Of a stretch of 64,000 nucleotides of DNA, positions 1 through 9,852 are shown piece after piece (the first letter of the stretch is position 1; every line of letters starts with the position of its first letter). The DNA lies in assembly GCA_036925085.1 (NCBI GenBank), contig JAUPFP010000029.1, positions 2,370,501-2,434,500 of the forward strand, written 5' to 3'. A program made the position numbers and the translations under genes. The stretch is from Brachycybe producta (lineage: Eukaryota; Arthropoda; Diplopoda; Playtdesmida; Andrognathidae). Under the pieces are notes generated by a model, which made no database searches, was not told the DNA's origin, and saw nothing but the letters and a program-made list of their open reading frames with translations.

Positions 1-147
1 CTAAAAAATCACCAATCACCATCGAAAGTGAAAATTTTTAAAAACGTTTATTTAGAAAAATATCGTTATGAAATATTTTTCTTCTAATTCTATATTCTTC
101 TAGTTGTCAAGAAAACCTTTTGAGAAGTTATTTCTTATAACAATTAC

Positions 148-1273
148 CTGACGAGAACACTAAGAGCACCTAACGGTGTGACCATCGAGGCCGGCGAAAA
201 AGCATAAGCTGCAAAGTTTGCAGCTTCTCCAACGGCCACTACAAAAAAAAAATATAAACAAAACTTTAGAAACGAACTGTCAAAAAACTCTAAGACTCTT
301 GGGGCTACATACTGAAACAGAGTCCGAGCCACCAGATCCATTCTCTGAGATAAGCGTGACCGCCAGATCCTAAAAAATACAAGAAAATAGAAATGAGAGC
401 CTTCTGTTAAAATCTCTCTATTTCTTACATGTTTATAAAGTTTTAGTTCTCAAGTGTTTTATTTTTATGTTAAATAAGATCAAAGGTTAACCGAAACACT
501 AAAACAAAGCTCTTCGAGTGGTGAGATTAATTAATAGAAATGCACCGAAACCGATATGGCTTTTTTTTTATCTCGTCACCAAGATCTTCCGTATGACTTT
601 GAGTCATGAGCTGGAAAATTAAGACAATTTACTGAAAACAGCCAAAAAATTTACAAAAAAAAGTGTGAATTGTAAAGTATATTTGAGTATTTGCAAATAA
701 ATTACATTGATTACATGCTCAACATGAAAATCCCAAATCTCTCAGGAATTAAAAGTATTCTTCTGAAATTTCCAAAAATGACGTTTTCAACCGGAATTTT
801 TCACTTCTTATTACTGTTTTAAAGTTGGTTTTTGAAATGTTAGAATTTTGTTAATTTTTTCACCGCATCGGCATAATTTCTCTATTTATGATCATTTTTT
901 ATAATGTCCAACTCAATAAAATATAAGAAAAGGCGATTAAACAATTCATGAAAAGTCAAATTTGCCCATATTTTTTTTCCCCGATTTTTGCAGATTTTCA
1001 ATCCCGAATTAGGCTATATTTTTCTTTCCAAATTTTCCAGTTTCTCCTCATGAAAACCTTAAAAAGAAATGTACCTGCTCTCATCTTTCCATCGCTTCCG
1101 ATACGAATGAGCGCCTTTTTCTTTATGATGAAGCTGGCACCGATGAAGACGCTCGAACTGATCGCTAATCCGAGTCCGATGTAAAAATCGTTCTTATCGA
1201 AAACCTTCCATTTTTCTATTGGCGCCGAACTAACGTTCCCTTGCGTTACCGTCGCCGCCTCCTCGTACTCCAT
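148..1273 (-). CDS. NIPA-family magnesium transporter, 5' exons only (partial)
   Basis: Membrane magnesium transporter of the NIPA/NIPAL family, a multi-pass protein. Three exons join in phase: 1075-1273 (start ATG at 1273), 313-369 and 148-238. The first exon encodes [19 protein letters not shown] followed by a [13 protein letters not shown] basic stretch, the first membrane segment of the family. Exon 2 gives [17 protein letters not shown]. Exon 3 gives [16 protein letters not shown] then [11 protein letters not shown], the family signature segment. Splice sites are GT-AG throughout (gtacat, gtatgt, gtaatt donors). The remaining membrane segments lie beyond the left edge; an AG acceptor sits at the extreme left end. 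Which NIPA paralogue this is cannot be decided. The family assignment is strong; the magnesium substrate is inferred from family knowledge. Confidence 0.93.
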
Positions 1274-2555
1274 TTCTTAACAACACTTCAAACGCCAAGA
1301 GAAATCTCAGAACAAATGAAAAACCTCTTCTAAAGACAAAAAATAATAAAAAAAAGAGACAAAAAAAAATTGAATATTAAACATTTTTTTTATTTCATTA
1401 TAAATTATTTTAAAATGTTTGCAATTGTTATTATTGCAACACAAAAATAATAAGGTGATAAAAATTAACAAAAGACTATAATAAATTAAATAATTAAACA
1501 TGAATGCCAAGTTATAAGAAGTTGACTTTTTTTTTGGCAAGAAAGTTTCTTCTTACGTCACACAAACTAATCAAAATTAAACGAAATCTTCGTACAGAAT
1601 AAAATATATACTGCGAAAATACGCGCACACACACACATAAGAACGTAAATCAGGTTTCAAAAGTACGATGACGATACGTTACCATTCGAAAGAATGAAAA
1701 ACTACGAAATGAAAGAATCAATTGCATGAGTTTTTTCGTGACTGACAACCGAATGGAAACACAAAATAAATAACAAGAGGATCTTCTTTTCGAATTGACA
1801 TCAAAATAAAACTTCGATCCTTTTTTAAAAAAAAAAAAACGTCAATAAACGTCACGATTGCAGCAAATGAAATCTTTTCATTGAAACCTTAGAAATGAGA
1901 ATGGAACAACACAGCACGACGATCATTTTACGCATTATGGTTACTGTTGATGTTATTGCGGTTGCGTCAGTCGAATTGAGTACCATTCTTAAGTACAAAA
2001 TCTTAAGAATATCTTTACGGAATGCTAATAATACGCTACGAATGTATCCACAAGGATTCGTTTATTATTGAATTTTTCCATCTGTGGTTTTCATTCATTA
2101 TATTTATAATGATGTTTGCATTCAAATACAAACATAATAATATAGTTTTATCAAACAATTGAAAGTGCAGTCTCTCTCTCTCTCTATTTTTCTGTCATTT
2201 CGTTTTGTACTTGTATGTTTTCAAGCAAAAAAAAAGTTGGTTTCTCATTGCAAAACTATTATTTATTTAACCGTCTGTTAAAATTTTATGATTTTATTTA
2301 CGTTTATAAAAAAACGTAACTGTAAATCAACGTTTAAAAAAAATCGCGATTCAGATATTTTTTTTCAATTTAAATCATTAATTTGTATTAATTATTAGAA
2401 GAGAAATATGTCTGTTTTCAATTAAAAACATTAAAATTTTAATTAAAAAATAGTAAAAGTATGAGTAGCTGCAAAATTAAGACTACTAATTATATAAATA
2501 TTTAAATTAAATGCAATTTATGAATGATTTCTACAAGAAATTTTAATAATTCGAG
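1274..2555. other. intergenic, AT-rich, no gene seen
   Basis: Stretch between the NIPA start and the repeats downstream of the Topors-like gene. It holds homopolymer A and T runs, a short CA run near 1625 and a CT run near 2170. No ORF with recognisable protein content and no RNA gene was seen. It probably contains the NIPA 5' untranslated region and promoter. Confidence 0.5.
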
Positions 2556-2970
2556 AGTCTGTTAGAAACTAGAACACAGTAGCTGAATCACATTATTAAA
2601 ATTGATTCACATTATACGGAACGTCAACGTTACGAAACGTACCGTCAACGTCACGTCAAAGGTATCGTTCACACTCACCGTCAACGTAACGTTAAGGTCT
2701 TATAAAATACACTGTATTATATTTTGACGTGACGCTGACGTTCCGTATAATATGAATCGACCTTAATAGTATTTTTAATGTTGATATCTTTCAAAATAAA
2801 CTTTTTATTACTTCCTTAAATGAGGTCATTTTCTAACTGACACATAAAGCTTATTTTAAAAAATATCAACATTAAAATACCTTTAAATGATTGAGCTACC
2901 CTTCTAGTTTCTAAAACACTTTTAAGTTTCTCTTAATTTTTGCTTCTGAAAGACAGAATTAATCAGAAAA
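2556..2970. repeat. Interspersed inverted-repeat element (family R2) interrupted by another element
   Basis: Copy of the window's most frequent dispersed repeat, recognised by GAAACTAGAA...TAGCTGAATCAC at one end, GATATCTTTCAAAATAA in the middle, and the reverse-complement end GAGCTACCCTTCTAGTTTC. It is split by the element at about 2596-2766: the left arm stops at AATCAC and resumes at AATAGTATTTTTAATG, as expected for an insertion into an older copy. Confidence 0.75.
2596..2766. mobile_element. MITE-like element with ~40-bp inverted ends, nested in an R2 copy
   Basis: The left end carries TTGATTCACATTATACGGAA followed by CGTCAACGTTACG. The right end reads, on the other strand, TCGATTCATATTATACGGAA followed by CGTCAGCGTCACG. 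The roughly 40-base imperfect terminal inverted repeats enclose about 90 bases that are themselves rich in AACGTCAACG-type motifs. No coding capacity. Borders are approximate; the flanks contain TA/TTA. Superfamily not assigned. Confidence 0.75.
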
Positions 2971-3134
2971 AAAAAATCAGCCCTCATAAGATCATATATT
3001 ATTAACATATAGCTTAAAATAAGCTCATCAAACTTCACAGTGAGTTTATGCTGTAGCTTTAAGCTCAGCTTTAACTTAAGCAACGTTTTAAGACTACGGC
3101 AAGCAATTAAGTCGTGCCGTAAACGAAGTTATAC

Positions 3135-3581
3135 TTAAGAATCGTTTCCTTCACAATCTGACAAATCAATCAACTGAACCGTACTCGAAAGAACGTCCGT
3201 TCTCCTTCTCTTTGCGTTGTAATCAACGCGTTCGTACTCATTACTGGAGGTCATTCTCGTCCTGCTTCTTCTCCTCCTCCTCGTGTTTCTGTAATCGGAC
3301 GATCGATCGTAAAATCGTTGTGATCCACTTCTACTCCTTCGTCTTCCTCCTCGTCGTTGCTGTAAATCGTACAGATCGTAACTTCTAATGGATCTGACGT
3401 TATGAATGACACTTTCAAACTGTGATTTGCACAGTGGACACTGATCTTTCACCTTTGACCATTCGAGTATACAAGCGAAACAGAACTCATGAAAACAAGT
3501 GTCAGTAAAGGATCTGTCCTCGAATTCATTTGATAAACAAATAGGACAAACAGACTGTTGTAAAGAATTACAAGTTGCCAT
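3135..3581 (-). CDS. Short Topors-like RING finger E3 ligase with C-terminal SUMO-interacting motif
   Basis: Predicted 148-residue nuclear ubiquitin (perhaps also SUMO) E3 ligase. Residues ~12-52 form a C3HC4 RING: CPICL, then CFHEFCFACILEWSK and CPLCKSQF, followed by a VRSIRSYDLYDL segment. This RING with the EWSK...CPLCK...F pattern is that of Topors. The middle (~75-130) is Arg/Ser-rich with two RRRRSR-like basic runs, a likely nuclear localisation region. The end reads VQLIDLSDCEGN: a hydrophobic core followed by acidic residues, the shape of a SUMO-interacting motif. Known Topors proteins are around 1000 residues, so this is a miniature form or paralogue. Start is the first ATG; the ORF is intronless, though a donor-like GTAAGT upstream (near 3645 on this strand) suggests a 5' UTR intron. 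Confidence 0.8.
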   Translation of the reverse strand: MATCNSLQQSVCPICLSNEFEDRSFTDTCFHEFCFACILEWSKVKDQCPLCKSQFESVIHNVRSIRSYDLYDLQQRRGGRRRSRSGSQRFYDRSSDYRNTRRRRRSRTRMTSSNEYERVDYNAKRRRTDVLSSTVQLIDLSDCEGNDS

Positions 3582-4246
3582 ATTTCACATAAAAAAAACA
3601 CTCGATCCTCACAAAAAAAACGAAACAGAAAGATTGAAAATTACTTACAAACAAACCTTTTAAGTTGTTGTTAAAATACTCTGAAATTAGAAACAAATGG
3701 GAATGACTCATACAACTCAAAAACGTCAGAGATACGAATGATTTAAAGATGACGTAATCGCATAAACGACACTTGTACGTTACGTTTTGCTGTTAATACG
3801 AAATAAATGCGATTGCGAAATGCGATATTAAAACTTTTTTTTTTTTCAAAAAGAAAGTTTTAACCTACTTAAGAAGAAGAAGAAGAAGAATTTTGACGAA
3901 CTGCAGACATCATCAATATCCTCACTTGAATGAGAAAAACAGCACAGTCCGCAGAGAGACAGTTGCAGAAGGACAGACAACTTGAAACAGTCCAGCAAAG
4001 TAAAAAACACGGCCCGTCCGACTCACAAAACGAGGGTTCATAACTTACACCTTTCTTCATTCATAGGCAAACTCGCCATTAGAAACCAAATATAACTTAA
4101 TAATAAAAGAAAGAAGAAGAAAAAAACATTAACGTATCGCCACTAGAAATCTACATCACAGCCACAAGATTGAAATAGACAAATACTATAGTATAGTATA
4201 GTAACGCCATCTATTGGTGTTCGGAGGTAGAAATGCAGGGGTGTGG
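3582..4246. other. Upstream region of the Topors-like gene
   Basis: Non-coding in appearance. It includes a GAA/TTC run near 3872 and, at 4201-4220, a short GCCATCTATTGG-type sequence like others in the window. A minus-strand open frame at 3869-4060 is low-complexity and resembles no family. Likely 5' UTR and promoter of the minus-strand gene at 3135-3581. Confidence 0.4.
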
Positions 4247-4446
4247 CAAAGGCATCTGTAGACAGCTTCAGAATTTCTTCGGCTCCGTCCTTTTATGAGT
4301 GTCAGACCAAATATCACCCAATTAAAAATAAAAAGGGCGGGGTATGTGACATCAAATTTAGTAACAAACCAATTAAAAATTGATGACGCTCATATTATAT
4401 TAAGTTTGTTTTATTAAATACAATAAAAACGATAAATCAATGAACA

Positions 4447-4515
4447 CACCACTGAGGCTCGAACCTGAGACCTCCAGCGCCGAAACTAGTGGCACTACCA
4501 ACACAGCTAAACAGA
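4447..4515 (-). repeat. tRNA-derived (SINE-like) segment, array copy 1
   Basis: On the minus strand it reads TTAGCTGTGTTGGTAGTG (matches pol III box A) and, about 30 bases on, GGTTCGAGCCTCAG (box B). Spacing is tRNA-like, but the acceptor stem does not close as in a functional tRNA, so it is classed as tRNA-derived. Confidence 0.7.
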
Positions 4516-5152
4516 CATCTGTAACGCCACAATTAATAAACTATATATTTAGGAATTGTTTAACAATATACCAAACAATAAAATAAATTTAAAAAAAATT
4601 CACTCAAAATAGATGGAGCCACCGTTTCCATTAAAAAATTTTTGCTAAAAACCAAAAACTTTTTTTTGAGGTACAGGATTTTTAAATTAATGTTTGAAAT
4701 GTTTGAAGACAGGCGGCGCAACAATCAACTATTACATAGAGTCCATATCTAAGGTGTTAGGTTAGGTTAGTGGGTTAGTGTTGGATCCGCTCTTTTTATG
4801 ACGACTGGCAACTTCTAATTGGTTGGTTATGTAGTCTGACGGTACATACTCCGCCCTTTTCAACGTCGAACTACACAACAAACCAATGAGAAGTTGCTGG
4901 TCGTCATAAAAAGGGCGGACCCGACTGAAGTTCCTCCCGATTTCTAAATGCCTGTGATTAGAACACAGGCACCTGTAGATAGCTTTACAATTTTTTTGGC
5001 TCCACCCTTTTGTGAGCTTCATACGAAATATCTGCCAATTAGAAATAAAAAGGGCGGGGCATGTGACATCAGACAACAGAAAAGAATTTTAACAATAATT
5101 ATAATCAAGTTTATTCTAATAATTTTAAAACTTTAACAATTACGAATTTTTG

Positions 5153-5230
5153 AGACACCACTAAGGCTCGAACCTGGGACCTCAAGCTCAGAAAGCAACG
5201 GTGCTGCCAATACAGCTGAACAGACAACTG
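5153..5230 (-). repeat. tRNA-derived segment, array copy 2
   Basis: Same box A/box B arrangement as the first copy on the minus strand, with box B GGTTCGAGCCTTAG and a slightly diverged box A (CAGCTGTATTGGCAG). Confidence 0.65.
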
Positions 5231-5867
5231 TCTCACACCAACTAATAAATTATATTTAAGAATTGTTTAACAATATACCAAACTATAAATAAATTTAAAA
5301 AAATTCACTCAAAATAGATGGAGCCACCGTCTCCATTAAAAACATTTTGCTAAAAACCAAAAACTTTTTTTTGAGGTATAGGATTTTTAACATAGAATGT
5401 TTCAAATGTTTGAAGACAGGCGGCGCTACAATCAACTATTACATAGAGTCCATGTATAAGGTGTTAGGTTAGGTTAGGTTAGTGGGTTAGTGTTGGCTCC
5501 GCTCTTTTTATGACGACTGGCAACTTCTAATTGGTTGGTTATGTAGTCTGACAGTACATACTCCGCCCTTTTCAACATCGAACTACACAACAAACCAATT
5601 AGAAGTTGCCAGTCGTCATAAAAAAGGCGGAGCCAACTGAAGTTCATCCCGATTTCTAAATGCCTGTGTTTAAAACACAGGCACCTGTAGACACCTTTAG
5701 AATTTCTTTGGCTCCACCCTTTTGTGAGCTTCATACCAAATAACAGCCATTAGAAATAAAAAGGGCGGGGCATGTGACATCAGACAACAGAAAAGAATTT
5801 TAACAATAATTATAATTAAGTTTATTTTAATAATTTTAAAACTTTAAAACAATTACAAATTTATGAG

Positions 5868-5945
5868 ACACCACTGAGGCTCGAACCTGAGACCTCCAGC
5901 TCAGAAAGCAGTGGTGCTAACACAACAGCCAAACAGACAACTATA
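5868..5945 (-). repeat. tRNA-derived segment, array copy 3
   Basis: Minus-strand copy with intact box B GGTTCGAGCCTCAG. Box A is degraded (GGCTGTTGTGTTAGC), so this copy may be transcriptionally weak. Confidence 0.6.
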
Positions 5946-6582
5946 ACAACACTACTAATAAATTTTATTTAGGAATTATTTAACAATATACCAAACAATA
6001 AAATAAATTTAAAAAAATTCACTCAAAATAGATGGAGCCACCATCTCCATTAAAAAAATTTTGCTAAAAAGCAAAAACTTTTTTTGAGGTATGGGATTTT
6101 TAACATAGAACTTTTTTAATTAATGTTTGAAATGTTTGAAGACAGGAGGCGCAACAATCAACTATTACATAGAGTCCATGTCTAAGGTGTTAGGTTAGGT
6201 TAGTGGGTTAGTGTTGGCTCCGCTCTTTTTATGACGACTGGCAACTTCTAATTGGTTGGTTATGTAGTCTGATGTGATGTCACATGCTCCGCACTTTTCA
6301 ACGTGGAACCACACAAGAAACCAATTAGAAGTTGCTAGTCATCATAAAAAGGGCGGAGCCAACTGAAGCTCGTCCCGATTTCTAAATGCCTGTGATTACA
6401 ACACAGGCACCTGTAGACGGCTTCAGAATATTTCTTTGGCTCCACCCTTTTGTGAGCTTCATATGAAATATCTGCCAATTAGAAATAAAAAGGGCGGGGC
6501 ATGTGACATCAGACAACAGAAAAGAATTTTAACAATAATTATATTTAAGCTTGTTTTAATAATTTTAAAAATTACAAATTGA

Positions 6583-6662
6583 TGAGATACCACTGAGGCT
6601 CGAACCTGGGAACTCCAGCTCAGAAAGCCGTGGCACTACCAACACAGCTAAACAGACAACTG
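6583..6662 (-). repeat. tRNA-derived segment, array copy 4
   Basis: Minus-strand copy with both internal promoter boxes well preserved: TTAGCTGTGTTGGTAGTG and GGTTCGAGCCTCAG. Confidence 0.68.
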
Positions 6663-6910
6663 TTACACCACAACTAATAAATTATATTTAAGAATTGTTT
6701 AACAATATACCAAACAATAAAATAAATTTAAAAAAAATTCACTCAAAATAGATGGAGCCACCATCTCCATTAAAAAAATTTTGCTAAAAACCAAAAACTT
6801 TTTTTTGAGGTATAGGATTTTTAACATAGAACTTTTTAAATTAATGTTTCAAATGTTTGAAGACAGGCGGCGCTACAATCAACTATTACATAGAGTCCAT
6901 GTATAAGGTG

Positions 6911-6934
6911 TTAGGTTAGGTTAGGTTAGGTTAG
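6911..6934 (+). repeat. Telomere-like (TTAGG)4TTAG run inside the array
   Basis: Four perfect TTAGG repeats followed by TTAG and then TGGGTTAG. Shorter versions (two or three repeats) occupy the same place in the other units near 4757, 5463 and 6190, and in inverted form near 9500 and 10219. The run is an intrinsic part of the repeat unit. Confidence 0.8.
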
Positions 6935-7353
6935 TGGGTTAGTGTTGGCTCCACTCTTTTTATGACGATCGGCAACTTCTAATTGGTTGGTTATGTAGTT
7001 TGACGGTGCATACTCCGCCCTTTTCAATGTCAAACCACACAACAAACCAATTAGAAGTTGCGGTTTGTCATAAAAAGAGCGGAGCCAACTTCTTTTCATC
7101 CCGTTTTCTAATTGCCTGTTCATAGGTCTGAATAAACTAAGATTGGGATTTGGGACACAGGCATCTGTAGACAGCTTCAGAATTTTTTTTCTCCGCATTT
7201 TATGTTAAGCGTCAGACCAAATATCAACCAATTAGAAATAAAAGGGCGAGGCATGTGACATCAGACCCAGTAGCAAACCAATTAAAAATTGATGACGCTC
7301 ATAAAAGGGCGTAGCCAAAGAAATTCTGAAGCTGTCTACAGATGCCTGTGAAA

Positions 7354-7816
7354 TCATAGAAGTCTTCAAGAATTAAATACATCCACTTCTTATTTTGCTG
7401 TTCTTGTTAGAAATTTTTCAAAATCAATATTTTGACTTGTTTTGAAGAATTTTAGAATTGTATTATTACTTTTCCGAATCAGCAATTAGTTTTAAAATAT
7501 AACTTGTAGATTGAAAGTTATGAATTTTTTATTATGGATTTTGTTTTTGTCATTTTTTTTACTCCGATATGAATATTTTTTTATTTATTAATTGAGATTA
7601 TAATTGTTTTATTGTTTATTTTTTCTCAATTTATGAAATTTATAAAGAAGAAAATTAAAAAAGAAATTGAAAAAAAAGTAATTTTCTTCTAACAATGCTT
7701 AAACACTGTTGAATAAAGCGCTTTAATATTTATTTTGAAAATAAATTCTTATAAAAATATAATTAAAGCGCTCTGTAGAAAACATTTCAACCAGTGTAGT
7801 TTCATTACAATCACAT
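7354..7816. other. AT-rich spacer upstream of MRPL15
   Basis: No gene or repeat copy recognised. It is strongly AT-rich, with a candidate transcription start region for MRPL15 at its right side. Confidence 0.4.
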
Positions 7817-7913
7817 TTCGTTATTCATCAATCTATCCAGCAGATGACGTCACAGCTATATATTTTAATAGATGTGACGTCACAATTATTAATAAAACGA
7901 TGAATAACGGAAT
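7817..7913. promoter_or_regulatory. Symmetrical CRE pair in an inverted repeat upstream of MRPL15
   Basis: Two perfect TGACGTCA palindromes (7845-7852 and 7875-7882), exactly 30 bases apart, flank TATATATTTTAATA. The pair lies inside an imperfect inverted repeat whose ends are CGTTATTCATC (near 7819) and GATGAATAACG (near 7900). TGACGTCA is the consensus site of CREB/ATF bZIP factors. The MRPL15 start is about 60-90 bases downstream, so this may be its core promoter. It could instead be a small inverted-repeat element. Confidence 0.5.
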
Positions 7914-7969
7914 GGAATAGTAGATTTCTGAATTAAAACGTTGACTAATCGGCAAAACACCGTAATAAA

Positions 7970-8860
7970 ATGGCTTCCGTCGGTGGTCGTGCAGTTATCA
8001 GTGCTCTTGATAAATTGAAGGCTTTGCCTCGTGTTGCGCTGAATAATATTCGAGATAATCCCGGTTCTAGGATCAAGAACCACCGTGGAAGAGGTCAGCA
8101 TGGCGGTGATAAACACGGTTGCGGTAACAAGGGTTCAGGACAGAGACAGAACTACATGAGGCTCGGTTACGAGACTGGTAATACTCCATTCTATATTAGG
8201 GTACCATTCGAACCGTACTACAAAGGACACCATATGAGAAGACAATATCCACCGCTGTCACTCTTCAAACTACAACAGTTGATTGATCTGGGATTTATCG
8301 ATCCGAAACAACCGATTGATCTGACGACCATCTGCAACACGAAGCAGTACGAGATATTGCCGGACAATCGTCACTTTGGTGTCAATCTGACAGACGAAGG
8401 ACTGGACGTGTTCAAAGCGAAGGTAAACATCGAGGTACAGTGGGCTACGGAACCGGTAATTGCGGCCGTCGAGAAGAACGGAGGCGTTATCAGAACCGCG
8501 TACTTTGATATGTACAGTCTTTTCGCTATGGTTAATCCGGCCAAGTACTTTCGTGCGGGTCTTCCAATACCAAAACGGATGTTGCCACCTGAGGATGCCA
8601 TTCGTTACTATTCGGATCCGAAGTTTCGTGGTTATTTGGCAGATCCCGAGAAAATAGCCGAAGATAGGTTGGTTCTTGCTCAGAAGTACGGTTATCCGTT
8701 GCCAGATCTGAAACAAGATCCGGATGTGGAAATGTTGACGATGTGTAAAGATCCAAGGCAGATATTTTATGGACTCGAACCCGGTTGGGTCGTCAACATG
8801 AAGGACAAGACAATATTGAAACCGAAGGCAGAGATGCTCAAACTTTACTACTCAACTTGA
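7970..8860 (+). CDS. MRPL15: Mitochondrial ribosomal protein L15 (uL15m)
   Basis: Component of the large subunit of the mitochondrial ribosome. The intronless ORF encodes 296 residues, the usual animal length. Residues ~10-60 carry the uL15 signature: a LPRVALNNIRDNPGSR-type start, then the Gly/His/Lys-rich RGRGQHGGDKHGCGNKG segment that contacts rRNA. It continues with the YETGNTPFYIRVP and HHMRRQYPPLSL blocks, and ends with mitochondrial-specific sequence (AAVEKNGGVIRTAYFD, AGLPIPKRMLPPEDA, IFYGLEPGW). Start ATG is preceded by AATAAA-rich leader and is the only plausible one. A polyadenylation signal follows at 8915. It sits between two inverted halves of the repeat family at 4247-7353 and 9480-10757. 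The absence of introns beside intron-rich neighbours is notable. Confidence 0.97.
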   Translation: MASVGGRAVISALDKLKALPRVALNNIRDNPGSRIKNHRGRGQHGGDKHGCGNKGSGQRQNYMRLGYETGNTPFYIRVPFEPYYKGHHMRRQYPPLSLFKLQQLIDLGFIDPKQPIDLTTICNTKQYEILPDNRHFGVNLTDEGLDVFKAKVNIEVQWATEPVIAAVEKNGGVIRTAYFDMYSLFAMVNPAKYFRAGLPIPKRMLPPEDAIRYYSDPKFRGYLADPEKIAEDRLVLAQKYGYPLPDLKQDPDVEMLTMCKDPRQIFYGLEPGWVVNMKDKTILKPKAEMLKLYYST

Positions 8861-8914
8861 AAGTTTTAATAGTTAAATTTGTACAATTTTTGTATTGTTA
8901 GTTGTTTTTTTGGA

Positions 8915-8920
8915 AATAAA
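8915..8920 (+). terminator. Polyadenylation signal of MRPL15
   Basis: AATAAA 55 bases after the MRPL15 stop codon, followed by a T-rich stretch. Confidence 0.65.
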
Positions 8921-9158
8921 ATTTCTTTTATTTCGAACAGTGTTTTTGATTTTGAATTATTTTCAGATATTTACAAAATTATTTAAATATTTCTTTATTT
9001 TTTTTTGTATTATCGTTTTATTTTCACTTAATTGATTTGGATAATGTGGTTGATTTTGAATTATTTTATAAACAATAAAGTTTATATTGAGCTTATTTAG
9101 ATCGCATTACAAATATCTTTTTATTGTGATGATTGATTAAAACTGGCTTCTTGTGTAG

Positions 9159-9230
9159 GCGATGGTGGTATAGTGGTGAGCATAGCTGCCTTCCAAGCAG
9201 TTGACCCGGGTTCGATTCCCGGCCATCGCA
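9159..9230 (+). tRNA. tRNA-Gly (UCC anticodon)
   Basis: Cloverleaf of 72 nt including the discriminator A. The acceptor stem GCGATGG pairs with CCATCGC. The anticodon arm CTGCCTTCCAAGCAG shows anticodon TCC, and the T arm is CCGGGTTCGATTCCCGG. Box A (TGGTATAGTGGTGAGCAT) and box B (GGTTCGATTCC) are intact and a TTTT terminator follows within about ten bases. It looks functional and has no intron. Its sequence is close to animal Gly-UCC tRNAs in general. Confidence 0.97.
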
Positions 9231-9479
9231 TTTAGCTTTTCTTAAAAAATTTTTTTAAAGAGAAAAAAAAACGTTTTTGTTGAGAATTTCAACTCTTTTC
9301 GGTATTTAATTTTAAAATTATGAAATTACATTTATTCCTTTTTTTATTCCATTTTCTCATTTTATTTTCAAATTTTCTCATTTTTTTTCTTCAAATTTTT
9401 AAATTTCCCAATTATATGGGCTTTTTAGGCCTTCTTGAGGCCTTTTCAAAGAAATTGATGATGCTGGTAGAGAGAATCT
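9231..9479. other. AT-rich spacer after tRNA-Gly
   Basis: T-rich intergenic sequence; nothing recognised beyond the pol III terminator run. Confidence 0.4.
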
Positions 9480-9783
9480 AACCCAACACTAACCAACTAA
9501 CCTAACCCAAGAGTAACCCACTAACCTAACACCTTACACATGTACTCTATGTAATAGTTGATTGTAGCGCCGCCTATCTTCAAACATTTCAAACATTAAT
9601 TAAAAAAGTTCTATGTTAAAAATCCTATACCTCGAAAAAAAGTTTTTGCTTTTTAGCAAAATTTTTTTAATGGAGATGGTGGCTCCATCTATTTTGAGTG
9701 AATTTTTTTATAATTTATTTTATTGGTTGGTATATTGTTAAACAATTCCTAAATATAATTTATTAATTGTGTTAATACAGTTG

Positions 9784-9852
9784 GCTGTTTAGTTGTATTG
9801 GTAACACCACTGCTTTCTGAGTTGGAGGTCTCAGGTTCAAGCCTCAGTTGGG
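9784..9852 (+). repeat. tRNA-derived segment, inverted array copy 5
   Basis: Plus-strand copy with box B GGTTCAAGCCTCAG, which carries a one-base change from the consensus GGTTCGA, and a box A-like TTAGTTGTATTGGTAAC. Confidence 0.6.

Larger units (their letters stand above)
4247..7353. repeat. Tandem array of ~715-bp units bounded by hAT-like inverted ends
   Basis: Four full tandem units of roughly 710-760 bases plus a terminal piece. Unit starts are marked by CAGGCAYCTGTAGA at about 4247, 4965, 5676, 6400 and 7158. Each unit holds, in order: this end motif and TTTGGCTCCACCC, a tRNA-like segment on the minus strand, an AGATGGAGCCACC block, a poly-T segment, a GGTGTTAGGTTAGG run, and an inverted-repeat pair around GCAACTTCTAATTGG. 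Adjacent units meet at a GCCTGT...ACAGGC palindrome. The whole array starts with GGCATCTGTAGACAGC and ends with its reverse complement, as if it were one compound element. Small open frames inside are repeated non-coding translations. Confidence 0.88.

Noticed and set aside
3869..4060. 63-residue minus-strand frame with Cys-rich sequence and a poly-Ser end
   Set aside because: Low complexity, from a GAA microsatellite; no homology and lies in the presumed leader of the Topors-like gene.
4447..6662. Functional tRNA genes in the array
   Set aside because: Internal boxes are present but the acceptor stems do not pair and no TTTT follows at the right place; classed as tRNA-derived repeats.
4762..7198. 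Several similar minus-strand frames ending ASRHKKSGxNTNPLT
   Set aside because: Translations of the non-coding repeat unit through its inverted repeats and TTAGG run; they differ by composition, not by coding constraint.
4247..7353. CRISPR-like regularity
   Set aside because: Repeat units are ~715 bases with no short repeat-spacer pattern, and the genome is eukaryotic.
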